Assembly: GCF_002776525.5 (NCBI RefSeq)
Contig: NC_045436.1
Coordinates: 158,470,666-158,534,665, forward strand
Source: Piliocolobus tephrosceles
Taxonomy: Eukaryota > Chordata > Mammalia > Primates > Cercopithecidae
Length of the DNA stretch: 64,000 nucleotides
Reading direction: 5' to 3'
A program made the position numbers and the translations under genes. Positions within the stretch are counted from its first letter, which is position 1. Every line of letters starts with the position of its first letter. Shown piece after piece: positions 1 to 10,364 of this stretch. The notes under the pieces are model-generated. The model was not told where the DNA came from. It searched no databases and saw only the letters and a list, made by a program, of their open reading frames with translations.

Positions 1-117
1 ATGGATGGGGAGAGAGAAATGGTGGGAGGCTGATGGAGGGAAGGAACGGGGAGGAGAGAGAGAGAGAGAGACAGACAGAGGGAAGGAATGGGGAGGAGAC
101 AGAGAGAGAGAGAGAAG
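1..117. repeat. Purine-rich (GA)n microsatellite with a 42-bp duplication
   Basis: The tract is G/A-rich with long GA runs. A block beginning GGGAAGGAAYGGGGAGGAG occurs at about 38 and again at about 80, so part of it is a 42-bp tandem duplication and not only dinucleotide slippage. The repeat probably continues upstream of the window edge. It is likely length-polymorphic. Confidence 0.85.
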
Positions 118-214
118 CTGGGTAAACATATAATCTAGTTCTCCCCTCTTATGAGATATTCAGCTTCCCAGTTACTCATTGAGTCACTTGGGCCGAACTC
201 CTCAGGATGTGAGT

Positions 215-395
215 CCCGGGCCCACCACTCATTGACCTAGTTGTATCGTTAAGCTTTTCCAAGCTTCATTCTATGTACAAGCAGCAGAGTACCCATACCT
301 ACCTCCTAGAAAGAGCTCTCAGGATATATGATGTTACGTATGAAGCACAGAGCTCGGTGCTTGGCACACGGTAAGTATCCAATAAATAGTAACAA
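215..395 (+). repeat. MIR-like SINE fragment, diverged
   Basis: The 3' half resembles the MIR ending: a CTACCTCCTAG-like block is followed by GCTTGGCACACGGTAAGTA and AATAAATAGTAA. The 5' part is heavily diverged. The flanks from 117 to 1221 otherwise hold no recognisable element or gene. Confidence 0.45.
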
Positions 396-1221
396 GCTAA
401 TAAAAACAAGAGAAGGACTCTATTCTTCAGTCTTGACACTCAAAAAAGCACCCCTCTCAGGTGCCAGACACACCCCTTCAGGTGAACGAAGTGGCAGACT
501 GTGACCTGACTGTAGAGACATTCCAGTGGACCTCACTTCTGCAGCCACTCCCGGAAAGAAGGCGGAGGTGAACCTGGGGAAGAGTTGAGTGGAACTGAGA
601 GAAGAAGAGGAAGCACTGCCACATGATTCCTGGGTTGCCGGGGAGAGAATGTACCCTGAGGTATGGCAATTTCAAAATGAGGACACTAGCATCCACTTTT
701 TATTTGAAGATGTCTGCAAATGAGAGGCTCACAAATTAGCCCCCGTCAGTGGGCTGTGAGGGACCCGTATTGAAGTCTGTCTCACTGTCAGAGGGGCATC
801 CATCCCACTCCCTGTGCTCTGGAGGCACTGAAGGCCACTTGGTATATCTCTGGACCCCTGAAGGGGGAAGTATAGAAACTAGGGGACACAGTCCTGGCAC
901 ACCTCTCTGAACATTAGCCCAGAAGGTAGGCATTGAGGACTGGCAGATCCCAAAGGGAGAAGTGACAGCTCCCTCACCAGAAAGCAGAAGTAATGCTGAA
1001 TGCTACTGGGGTATGGCTGGGAATGGGGGGCCTATGTGCACCACATCCTCCATCACTGATCCAGCTGAGAGCCCTGACATCAAGCCAGCCAGCCAGGGGT
1101 GTGGGATGCTTCCCAGGGCCCCGGCAGTTCCGAGCTCTCATTGCACCCATCCTTGAACGATGGCAACAGTGGGGACCAACGCAGTGATGATGTGAAAATT
1201 AGCAGCCGGTAGAAACTCAGA
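396..1221. other. Unassigned non-coding stretch
   Basis: No recognised repeat and no convincing exon. Several 60-75 aa open frames overlap one another on both strands, as chance frames do, and none has a recognisable motif. Confidence 0.6.
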
Positions 1222-1560
1222 TGCAGTGGTCTGAATTCTTGTGTCCCCCCAAAATGCAAACATTAAAATCCTGACCTCCAAAGCAATGGTAGTAGGAAAT
1301 GGGGCCTTTGGGAGGCCGTTAGTTCATGAGGGCAGAGCCTTCATCAGTGGGATTAGTGCCCTTAGAAAAGTGACCCCCGAGAGTTCCTTTGCTCCTTCTG
1401 CCATATGAGTCTACAACAAAAAGACAAGAACCAGGAAGCATAAGCTCCCCAGACACTGAAGCTGCTAACACCTTGATCTTGGACATCCAGCCTCCAGAGC
1501 TATAAAAACAAGCACTCAGTTTATGGTATTTTGTCATAGCACCACAGATGGACTGAGACA
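1222..1560 (+). mobile_element. MaLR-type LTR (MLT1/MST-like), solo
   Basis: The element begins TGCAGTGGTCTGAATTC and ends GGACTGAGACA, with the internal landmarks of this LTR group: GTGTCCCCCCAAAA near the start, TTAGTGCCCTTAGAAAAG in the middle, ACCTTGATCTTGGACATCC and a TATGGTATTTTGTCATAG tail. It is the same family as 13087-13440 and, reversed, 27406-27764 and 34838-35205. Flanking 5-mers do not form a clear TSD. No internal region is attached, so it is a solo LTR. Exact subfamily uncertain. Confidence 0.75.
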
Positions 1561-1829
1561 CGAGGAAAGGAATTACATATGCAAACCTTCTCCCCATTAA
1601 CCCAGATGCCATCCTGAAGGGGAAGAAGAGAAGGAAGAGTAGAGCCTTGAATCTCACTGAATATCAAACCAAAAGACACTAAGCTTTGAACCATTTTAAC
1701 TTTGTAGGTCAAGATTCTGTTTCCTGACACAGGAGGCAATGGAAGGGCTCATAAGCTAAGATGAGTTCAATCACAGAATACACAAGTGTTGTACAATCTA
1801 GTTGTTCCCAGTGGATGAGAACATTAGAG

Positions 1830-1985
1830 CAGTAACACTTAACATTTATTGAACGCTTGGTTTTGCTAGGCATTAAGTACTTGCATGACTTACCAAATTT
1901 AATCCTCCTGTTATTCCTATTTCACAGATGAGGAAACCCAGGTACAGTGGTGAAGAGCTTCATGATTCAAATCTCATATTCTTAC
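1830..1985 (-). repeat. MIR SINE, minus strand
   Basis: Contains the reverse-strand MIR core: AACATTTATTGAACGCTTGG, then TTTAATCCTCCTGTTATTCC and TTCACAGATGAGGAAACCCA. Old mammalian SINE, truncated at both ends. Confidence 0.85.
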
Positions 1986-2294
1986 TCTCTGCAGTAAGAG
2001 CAGAGGAGGTTAAAGGAGGAGGAGAGTAACAAGCTCATTCATCCTGTTTCTTGAATGGAGCAGCAAAGGTCACCCTGATGAGAGGTGGGTACAAATATCG
2101 CCTAATACCCATGAAACACAATCCAGTGAAAACCATACCTTTCCCCAGTCCATGGGGTATGCCATTCTAAGTCAGACGAGAAGAAAAGTGATGTTACCAG
2201 GCAATCTCGTGACAAGTTTGGACGATGCTTGTCTGTCCCCATTTTTGGTGATAGATCCTCCTCTCTCTGTGATTTGGATCCCAGCTTCCAGGCT
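1986..2294. other. Unassigned non-coding stretch
   Basis: No recognisable feature. It holds two short overlapping frames on opposite strands without motifs. Confidence 0.55.
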
Positions 2295-2465
2295 TCGCAG
2301 CTATGTAATCTTGCAACTACATAAACCTGAGTAACTTCACTTCCCCACACCTCAATTTCCCCACGTGTACAAGAGGACTCACAATGTCAACGTTTCAGGA
2401 TTGTAATAAGGACTGGACAGCGCACTTAACATCTGGCACAAGGTAGGTTGTTATTTTCAGCATCT
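2295..2465 (+). repeat. MIR SINE, plus strand
   Basis: Follows the MIR order: a diverged CTATGTAATCTTGCAA block (the tgtgaccttgggcaag position), CTCAATTTCCCCACGTGT, then AACATCTGGCACAAGGTAGG at the 3' end. Confidence 0.8.
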
Positions 2466-3103
2466 TGAGAACCTCACCCTCTCAGATACCAGTTCAGTGA
2501 GAAAGCAAATTTTCTCTCTCCAATAATTAAAAGGAATAGGCAAGAACTTAAACGTGTTCACCTCCCAGGGCATTTTACTAGCATCACCTCGAAAATCAAA
2601 CCACCTTTAAAACTACAAAGGAATTCATTTCTAATAGAAAAATACATAATTCCCTGTACAATCAGTTGTTATTCCAAACTGTGGGACAAATTATTTTTAT
2701 AAAACAATGAAAACAGTTTTTTAAGTTTTCATTTGTTTCCATGCTATCTCTTTTCAGAAAGAATTTGAGATTGCAAAGAATCAAAGGCATCATAAATTTT
2801 GAGATCAATAAAAAAAGAAACAGAAAATCGGAAATCAAGAGAGAAAATGGAGTCAACTTACTCTTAAAAACCGACCCATCTCTTATAACCAGAAAGATTA
2901 GCTTAGACTGTCCTTCACATTATACTTTATTTACTGCCTTGCAAGAGTAAGAGTTGCTCACTGTGTTTATTTGCTGTCCTCCATATTCTCCATTGCACTA
3001 TTCGTGTATAATGTTAAAAAGAATTTCATTGAATATGATTTGAAGTATTACAAAAGGCAGCTTGCTTCTTAATCTGTGCATCTTTGGGGTTTTTGAAGAA
3101 GAA
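2466..3103. other. AT-rich unassigned stretch
   Basis: No recognised repeat or gene. A 69-aa plus-strand frame and a 64-aa minus-strand frame overlap at 2662-2950 and look random. Confidence 0.55.
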
Positions 3104-3217
3104 ATTTAATTCTTTGATGTAAAAGGAAACTGCTAAAAGAGTTGGAATCTCTGCACCTGTGTATATGTATTTTTTAGCAATAAAGCAGCATGGGCTGAGA
3201 ATGAAAAAAAAAAAAAA
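3104..3217 (+). other. Possible retroposed 3' end: AATAAA followed by an A tract
   Basis: A polyadenylation hexamer AATAAA lies at 3179-3184, and a run of 14 A residues begins at 3204, about 20 nt later. This is the usual spacing between a poly(A) signal and its cleavage site. It would fit the 3' end of a processed retrocopy or an L1-mobilised transcript. I recognise no parent mRNA upstream and cannot see a TSD. A chance A run is the alternative. Confidence 0.3.
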
Positions 3218-3319
3218 TTAGTCACCCAGAGTGACGGATCCTAAATGTCAAACCTGGATCTGAGCACTTTATGAGCTAAGGAAATAGTATTTGTATTGTT
3301 TCTAGAAATATATACTTTT

Positions 3320-3420
3320 AAAGCATTTTCACATACGGTTTTATTTGTTCCTCACAGCAATCAATGAGGAATTCCCACTTTCAAGATAAGAAAACTGAAA
3401 CCCTAAATATGAAACCATCT
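3320..3420 (-). repeat. MIR-like fragment, minus strand
   Basis: Diverged MIR order: AAGCATTTTCACATACGG, TTTGTTCCTCACAGCAATC, then AAGATAAGAAAACTGAAACC. Confidence 0.55.
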
Positions 3421-4763
3421 TTTTTGATCCCACTGCTATTGGCCGAGACCCAGGGGTCTTAAATCTTTGTTCAATGTCTTGTTACTTCATGACCCCCTAT
3501 TTAATAAGGGGTAAAATTTGGAAGCAGGAAATGGCTTCAGAGGTTATCTAGTCCATTTTTTAGAGAGCTGGTTTCAATAATACATGCGTGTTGATATTTA
3601 TATAAACAGGATTAAATTTCATAAAATAGCATTAAAATGTATTATGACCAGAAGTACATGCTTGACTACACATTTGGCCACTGTACTTCAGGTTTGAGGT
3701 AGGCCTGTTTATGACACAGAAATAACCGGAAGGTCAAATTATGGAAATGACCGCGGTCACTTTTGTTTTCTCATTTATGGCATCAAGGGTCTAACCAGAT
3801 TCATGTTATCCTCACTGATAAGTCATGAGTTCGGCATTTTTTTTTGAAGACTCTCCATGGTTAAATAATGCTTAGCAACATCATCTTCCTGAAGCAATTC
3901 TCTTCTAGTCATGATTAGCCTTTTCTAATGATTCTGCTCAGCTAGGGTTTTTAGTGTTTTTTAATTGCATATTTTATGATATTTTAATTTTATGTTTATT
4001 CATTATTAATCATCTTTATTATATTTTAATTGTCAATGCAGCATCCTAAGTAGGGAGAGGGAGCACTTCACAAATAAGAATATTAATTTATATGCCTTAA
4101 AATAATAATTCAGATTTTAATAAAATTATTTCCCTTAATAGGTCTCCGTGGAATGTAAAACCCCTGCCCTTTAATAAACTAATGACAAATGAGGTGAATA
4201 TCATTAGGCATTGTGCTTACTTCTAACTAAAAAATTTTAAGCAGCAATAGAAAATCTTCAAAATATGTACCTAAAGGCAAGCTGCCTATTCCCTCTTAAA
4301 AGCATTCTAGGAGTTGCACAAAGGGAGACAAATCTAAGTACATTCTCTCTCATGCCTGCATCTGTTAGGAGGATGAGCAAATCAGCACTGTCCATCCCAC
4401 TGTGGTCTCCAAAACCACTCTGTACCTGACACACCCAGTAAGAGGAAGGGGTTATCTGTCAGCACACCACTCCACAAAACATCTTGAGTTTCAGGGCCAT
4501 TCAAGGTGCACACCTGTAAGTCATCATATTGCCCATTGGCAACACTGGCTACCACTCAAGGATGCCATAGCACTCTAGAAAAATCAGGTAAGCCTCATAG
4601 CTTCTCTGCGCATGGAAGGGACTGCTGGTTCAGTATTATAAAAGGGGGAGTTGAAGAGAAGGGGAAGGAAGTAACTTTTGCAGGGTTTCACAGCTGCCAT
4701 GGAGACTCACATGGAGAAACACAGGAGGTTGAGACTGCCTGGTCCCTCATTAAACACATAGTG
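3421..4763. other. AT-rich non-coding stretch
   Basis: AT-rich sequence without a recognised mobile element, apart from a short piece near 3510-3555 that resembles the CAGAG-ATCATCTAGTCC segment of old L3/MIR-type elements. An 87-aa frame at 4506-4769 has no recognisable domain. Homopolymer T runs occur near 3836. Confidence 0.5.
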
Positions 4764-5150
4764 TGGTAGCTTCTCTAACAAATGAGTGAGCCAAGGAGAG
4801 GGGCTGGGGAAGAGACACCTTGGGACTTAGAAAAACAGAATAAAAAAGCCTAGTGGCGGCAGGTATATCTAAATAGTTTTTACCTGAAAGTGCCCAAGAA
4901 CTATTTTCTGTTTTTCAACCTTGTACGATATGTCCCTGATTTCACACCGTCTGTCCACCTTCCCGACTCCTGAGTTCCCACTTCTGATCCTCACAGCTTC
5001 AGGCTGACTCCCTGGCTTTCAATCTCCTCATCCCTCCAGTAGACAATTATGGGGATGACATCCCTGATGCCTGCACCCCATTGAGAGCAGTTCCTCACCC
5101 TACTTGTGTCCAGTCAGATCATGGAGGACTCAGTCTTTAGGCAAAAGAGT
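4764..5150 (+). repeat. Local duplication, copy A (partner 7161-7872)
   Basis: Two blocks here recur about 2.4 kb downstream in the same order and strand. The first is 4764-4858, sharing AGAGACACCTTGGGACTT. The second is about 4883-5150, sharing CACAGCTTCAGGCTGACTCC and CAAAAGAGTGTGAA. Over 4959-5047 against 7709-7797 I count about 80 of 89 identical bases by eye. Copy A lacks roughly 350 bases that separate the two blocks in copy B. It may be an old segmental duplication or two copies of an interspersed repeat I do not recognise. Confidence 0.75.
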
Positions 5151-5245
5151 GTGAAGAGACTCTTGGATTCCCCATTGAGTTCTTCTACTTCTCTGTTATG
5201 AACACAGGGAAGTTGTGTGTGTACTTTTAAGTGAATTTACTTTTT

Positions 5246-5283
5246 TGTATTGCTGCCAAGGCTTAATTATTGGCAGCAATACA
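5246..5283. repeat. Perfect 14-bp inverted repeat (hairpin)
   Basis: TGTATTGCTGCCAA at 5246-5259 is the exact reverse complement of TTGGCAGCAATACA at 5270-5283, with a 10-nt spacer GGCTTAATTA. The stem does not extend further. It is too short for a typical microRNA precursor. It lies about 100 bp after duplication copy A and is absent from copy B. Confidence 0.9.
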
Positions 5284-6263
5284 GAATGTTAATGTTAATT
5301 CCATTCATTGATGTATAGCTTTCTTGTCACAAAAATTTTAATAATCTGCTCTCATTTTGTAATCAGCAGCAGTAATTAGGGATGCTGACGTGTCTTCTTC
5401 AGGGAAGAGGTTACTACAGCCATTTGAAATTAACCTAATATTAACATAATATCCCAACATCGTTTTAAAATAATGTTATTATAATGGGCATATCTGTTAC
5501 TGGTGGGGTTTTAATATGTTCCTGTAAGTCTCGTTAATTTTCTAAATGCAAAATCTATTTTAAAAGACCCTTAATAGAAAAGAAATACAAAAGTCACTAA
5601 TCTTCCAATGTAGGTGGAGGATTTTTGGTGTGTTGTTTTGTTTAGCTTAGTTTTTTTTAATTAACTGTTAAAATAATTTCTTTCACATTACTCGAATGTT
5701 ATCCTTTGGGGTCTCAGAACAAACCAATTTACTTCAATAGAATCAGTGCCATCATTCTGTTTACAAGACCAAAGTTTATTGGAGGATGATTACTAAAAAC
5801 AACCATCCAGAAAAAAAGAAAAGTGGCTTCCATGAACTCTCAATTAATGTGATCTCTTATACCCCCCACCTCTTACACAGACACTCACTCATTCACACTC
5901 ACACATACTCACTCCTTGCAATGTAATTGCAGCTCTTGACATTTTTAGAAAAGCATTTAGTAAGTGATTATGAGAATGGGTCTGTCTCAATCTCTAAATG
6001 ACCCGTTACAATTTCACTGTGAAATCTTCTATTACAACAGCCAACCCCTAGAGTGTCATGAAACTCAGCCCAAGGAGAAGAACAACAGAGCTGTAACACG
6101 TTGAGACTGGAAGAAACTTTTCAGGTCCCTTAGCTCCAAGTTCTTACTTTACCAATCAAGAAGTAAAGTTTAATGAAAGATGCCAGAATCACAAAGATCA
6201 TTGCAGCCCCGTTAGCAATAGTAGAACCCACTTCAAAGAGCAGGGGGTAAATATAAGAAGTAA
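5284..6263. other. AT-rich non-coding stretch
   Basis: No gene or recognised mobile element. A CA/CT-biased patch with CACTCA-type motifs lies at about 5876-5915. No frame looks coding. Confidence 0.55.
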
Positions 6264-6559
6264 TTTTTTTTCTTTTTGAGATGGAGTCTCGCTCTGTCGC
6301 CCAAGCTGGAATACAGTGGCACGATCTCAGCTCACTGCAACCTCTGCCTCCAGGGTTCAAGCAATTCTCATGCCTCAGCCTCCCAAGTGGCTGGGACCAC
6401 AGGCATGCACCACCACCCCTGTCTAATTCTTATATTTTTATTAGAGATGGAGTTTCATCATGTTGGCCAGGCTCGTCTCGAACCCCTGACCTCAAGTGAT
6501 CTTCCCACCTCGGCCTCCCAAAGTGCTGGGATTACAGGCGTGAGCTACTGTGCCCAGCC
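6264..6559 (-). mobile_element. Alu SINE (AluS-like), minus strand
   Basis: Full-length reverse-strand Alu. A T tract at 6264 is followed by GAGATGGAGTCTCGCTCTGT, CTCACTGCAACCTCTGCC, CAAAGTGCTGGGATTACAGG and GTGCCCAGCC at the far end. No clear TSD. The 95-aa and 72-aa frames here are Alu translation artefacts. Confidence 0.97.
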
Positions 6560-6776
6560 ATAAAATTCTCTTTAGTCAGGCAGCAAGAAGGACAATTCCC
6601 AAACACATATAAGCTAATTTCTTTTTCTTTCCATCATTAACTCTCAGAGGAAACTGTTAAATCAAAATGTCTTTACAAGTGAGAGAAACGGACAGGGATG
6701 ACAGCAACATAAAGCTTGAATTCTGAGAATTACACTATAAAACCCACACAATTTAAGATTGTGTTCTGCATGTTAA
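6560..6776. other. Spacer between two Alus
   Basis: Short AT-rich unique sequence with no recognisable element. Confidence 0.5.
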
Positions 6777-6788
6777 ATATGCAGAAGA

Positions 6789-7081
6789 GGTCAGGCACAG
6801 TAACTCATGCCTGTAATCCAAGCACTTTGGGAAGCTGAGGTGGGCGGGTCACCTGAGATCAGGCATTTGAGATCAACCTGGCCAACATGGTGAAACCCCT
6901 TCTCTACAACAAATACAAAAATTAGCTGGGTGTGGTGGTGGGCGCCTGTAATCCCAGCTGCTTGGGAGGCTGAGGCAGGAGAATCACTTACACTCGGGAG
7001 ATGGAAGTTGCAGTGAGCCAAGATCATGCCATTGCACTCCAGCCTGGGCAACAAGAGCAAAACTCCGTTACAAATATATGT
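6789..7081 (+). mobile_element. Alu SINE, plus strand, with 12-bp TSD
   Basis: Full-length Alu from GGTCAGGCACAGTAACTCAT through AATCCAAGCACTTTGGGA, AACATGGTGAAACCCCTT and CTCCAGCCTGGGCAACAAG. The A-rich tail is short and degraded. The direct repeat ATATGCAGAAGA flanks it exactly at 6777-6788 and 7082-7093, which fixes the insertion boundaries. It lies opposite in orientation to the Alu at 6264-6559, about 230 bp away. Confidence 0.97.
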
Positions 7082-7160
7082 ATATGCAGAAGATGCCTTA
7101 GAGACAAAATGATTTGGAGTAAACAACCAAGATTTTCAAAATGCATCCTTTATAATAAAA

Positions 7161-7872
7161 GGTACTAGCTTATCTAAAAAATGAGTGTGCCAAGGATAAG
7201 GGATGGGAAAGAGACACCTTGGGACTTTGGAAAACAGAATCAGAGAGCCTAGCATTGGCAGATTAGTGGGGCCCTAGCTCATGACCTCGAGCCCTCCAAT
7301 CCCTGCGTGTCCCTCTCGTGAAGACACCTTGGGCTATCAACTGTTGTTCGTAAACATTTATGTCTTAAGAGTATCTCCCTTTGTTCTACCTCTGTGCTCA
7401 CCACACAAGCTTCTTATTTTAAATTCACTTCCAGAATAGATTTTCCAACATTGTAGTCCAGTTATATAGGTAGTTAAACTTATCTTGGTAAATTACTTAA
7501 ATTGGCATTCAAGTTGATACTTTTTTGCTTGTAGGCTTGCCTCTTGTAAGTTAGTTTATTTGAATCTAGCTTATAGAAACAACTGGAAAAAATATAAGGT
7601 ATAACTGAACAGTTGAGACCTGAAGCTGCCTAAGAACAATTTTCTATTTTTCAACTTTGTGTGCTGTGCCTCTCCCTTGGGATCACGGATTTCCCACTGT
7701 CCATCCACCTTCCCCACACCTGGGTTCCCACTTCTGATCCCCACAGCTTCAGGCTGACTCCCTGACTTTCAGTCTCCTCACCCTTCCTGTAGACAATCAT
7801 ATATCCTTGACATCTGCACCTCATACAGGGCAGTTCCTCAGCTTACTTTAGCTTCAAGCAAAAGAGTGTGAA
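7161..7872 (+). repeat. Local duplication, copy B (partner 4764-5150)
   Basis: Carries the same two blocks as copy A: 7161-7265 and about 7618-7872. Between them lie about 350 bases not present in copy A (7266-7617), which I do not recognise as a known element. Identity is near 90% in the best 89-base stretch and lower elsewhere. Either the insert was gained here or it was deleted from copy A. The copy starts about 70 bp after the TSD of the upstream Alu. Confidence 0.75.
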
Positions 7873-8486
7873 CGTAACAAATTAGAATGAGACCCTAATG
7901 CCTTTATTTTTCTTCATCACCACTCTCTTCCCCAGACTCAGTCAAAATATATTTTTTCCCAATTCCAGAGAGATATCTTCTGACTTTAATCCCTAAAACC
8001 CACCAGCAGCCTTCCTGTTATTCTTAATGAGAAGAATTCCTGGATTCTGTATCATCTATGGGTTTGGGAACCAGAAAGTCTGGGTGACAGGTTAAAATCC
8101 TTTCATTAAATACTCACGATCCCCTACGAAAGTCATCTTGGACAGCTTCATAGAGCTTGAGAGCCAGAAAGGGCCTCAGAGATCAACTAATGTGACCCTA
8201 TCTATTCCATTATGACTCCATTTATACAGCAAGACTTCTCCAAAGACACATATATTAGAAATAAAACTTAATAAACTATTCTCACCCCCAAATCTAGGTC
8301 TTTTTCTTATCCCACCAGGCCTCCCCTTTAAGTCTTAATTGTATTAGCAGCAAATAAAAGAGTAGAGCAGAAAGGAACTGTTACAAATAAATGTTTAAAA
8401 TACAACAACCTCAACCAGCCTTCCAGTATTTGGTTCTTTTCCATATTTCACCTGAAATTTTGGTGAAAAGGAACTATTAAGGCAAA
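7873..8486. other. Unassigned stretch with an L3/MIR-like patch
   Basis: At about 8150-8250 the text GAAAGGGCCTCAGAGATCAA and a following TATACAGCAAGACTTCTCC resemble old L3/MIR-type elements, weakly. Otherwise nothing recognisable and no gene. Confidence 0.4.
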
Positions 8487-8835
8487 TGACATGTTTTGGC
8501 TTTTATCCAAATCTTATCTTGAATTGTAGCTCTCATAATTCCCAGGTAGTGGTAGGGACCCAGTGGGAGATAATAGAATCATGGGGCCAGTTTCCCCCAT
8601 ACTGTTCTCATGGTAGTGAATAAGTCTCATGAGACCTTATGGGAAGTTTTCCCTTTGGCTTGGCTCTCATTCTCTCTCTTTGCCTGCCGCCATATAAGAC
8701 GTGGCTTTTGCCTTCTGCCATGACTGTGAGGCCTCACCAGTCATGTGGGAATGTGAGTCCATTAAACCTCTTTTTCTTTAAGAATTACCCAGTCTCGGGT
8801 ATGTGTTTATTAGCAGCATAAAACAGACTAACACA
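8487..8835 (+). mobile_element. THE1-type solo LTR
   Basis: Starts TGACATGTTTTGGC and ends CAGACTAACACA, with THE1 landmarks TTATCTTGAATTGTAGCTC, GTGAATAAGTCTCATGAGA, GCCGCCATATAAGACGTGG and ATTACCCAGTCTCGGGTATG. The flanking 5-mers GCAAA (8482-8486) and GCAAC (8836-8840) match at four of five positions, as expected for an aged TSD. No internal region is attached. The 60-aa frame at 8639 is LTR-derived. Confidence 0.93.
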
Positions 8836-8869
8836 GCAACTTTAATTTTCAGCAAGTTCTGCTAGCATT

Positions 8870-9075
8870 GCTCAGCTGGTAAAAGGTAAGATCGTGTCTA
8901 CCACCATAGGAAAAACATCCTGCATGAGAATGAAGCCAATACAGAAGGTGGATCAGGAAGCGGAAGATGTTAATAGCATTCTGGCAATGTCTTTGGGACA
9001 TCTGGAAACAGGTAAGTCTGAAGCTAGGCCTGGAAGTACACCTGAACATTTCAGTTATGTGAGGTACAGAACAAA
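8870..9075 (+). repeat. Possible ancient LTR fragment
   Basis: Text such as GGAAAAACATCCTGCATGAG, GAATGAAGCCAATACAGAAG and TTTCAGTTATGTGAG resembles an old LTR-like interspersed repeat, but I cannot name the family. The 69-aa frame here is therefore not a good exon candidate, even though GGTAAG at 9011 could act as a splice donor. Confidence 0.35.
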
Positions 9076-10317
9076 AATATCATTTTTACTTAAAGTGGTT
9101 TAAGTGATAGCTCTCTCACCAGAAAAAGACCTATGCAGTGATGAAGTCTTCATGCTGTCTGAGGGCAAGCAAGAGTCAATGTGAAGTTCAGGAGTGATGT
9201 CTGCACAGTATAGCATAAAAAAAAAGTGGGCTGCCATTCCAGGAAGTGCCAAGCTGGGTCTTGGATTTGGAAAGGAAGTGAGTATCTTTTCTATGTTTCT
9301 ATGTTCTAATGTGTAAAACAGAGACAGTACCTCCTTTGGAGAGCTATGCTGAGGACCAAATAAGCTTATGAGTACAAAATGCTTTGATCAATGCCTGGTA
9401 CTATAATATGTATTTAATCATATATGCTTTGATATTAGACACTGATTCAAAAATGAACGTTAAAATGTAATTTATGGTCTTAAAATGCACATGTCACTTG
9501 GACCATGCTCTCGATTGCTCAGAGACCTCATTACTTTTGGACAAGTACAGCAGGGAATCTGGGGGAGCCCTAGATAGTGGAGATGGATCAAAGGAGTCAC
9601 TTTCTCTGCTCTGAGAATTATATAAGAGGATCCAAGTTACCTTGTTGTGTGACAGCCTCATTTATATGTGTGTCTTTGTATACATTTTAGCTTACCTTTT
9701 TAGATTCTAGAAAAAGCCAAGATGTTATTTTATTCCTTGGAAGCTATAGCTGTAATACTGACTACTAAGTTCTTCAATCCTTGGTGCAAAGTAAGGGTGA
9801 CCAGTCACCCTTATCATTTGTAGCACAATGATTTTGCCAAGCCTTTAGCTTCTGAGGATGTTCCTTGCCTATCTCTTCCTCAGGCAGAGCACAAGTCAGA
9901 ACAACCTAGTAACAAACTTCTCCCCTTCAAAAGTCACTCACTTATGGCAAAGTACTTGCAGGAATTTTCTTTTGAACTCCTCCTCCCTCTTCCTTGTTTG
10001 TGATGTGAATAGACCTTGCAGCTAATTATCAACATGAATAATAGATGATGGTGAGCCCAAGAAATAAGTCAAAGGTTCCAAACAGTTTTATCCCCAGTTT
10101 CACACACACAGGTGTTCTTGCAGACAAGCATTCCATTTTAAACATGTCAGCACATTTGGGGATGAAACTTTTTGGTTCTAGCCTTCTCAAAGTTGGCTCA
10201 TTAATGAACATTGTGTGCAATCAATAAGTTACCGACTGAGAGACTAAGAGACTAAGAGTTTCTTATCTCTGCCTTTGCATGTTCGAGGGTCTCAGAAATA
10301 TTGATGAAACTACATTC
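9076..10317. other. Unassigned non-coding stretch with one near-palindrome
   Basis: No gene or confident repeat. It contains the 22-bp interrupted palindrome at 9792-9813, reported separately. Paired 60-63 aa frames at 10029-10227 overlap on both strands and look random. Confidence 0.5.
9792..9813. repeat. 22-bp interrupted palindrome
   Basis: TAAGGGTGAC at 9792-9801 and its exact reverse complement GTCACCCTTA at 9804-9813 are separated by CA. A dyad this compact could bind a dimeric protein, but nothing else in the sequence shows that it does. Confidence 0.85.
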
Positions 10318-10364
10318 TTTTCTCTCTCTCTCTCTCCCTCCCTCCTTCCCTCCCTCCCTCCCTG
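10318..10364. repeat. (TC)n/(CCCT)n polypyrimidine microsatellite
   Basis: A TC run passes into CCCT/CCTT units. Low-complexity peptides read from the opposite strand (GREGGKEGG) come from this tract. Confidence 0.95.

Noticed and set aside
5246..5283. Hairpin as a microRNA precursor
   Set aside because: The stem is only 14 bp and does not extend. Known precursors have stems of roughly 25-35 bp.
6276..7126. Frames of 72-111 aa with Alu-type peptide text
   Set aside because: Standard Alu-derived open frames, like those at 43550-43765, 54146-54364, 57011-57214 and 62313-62510.
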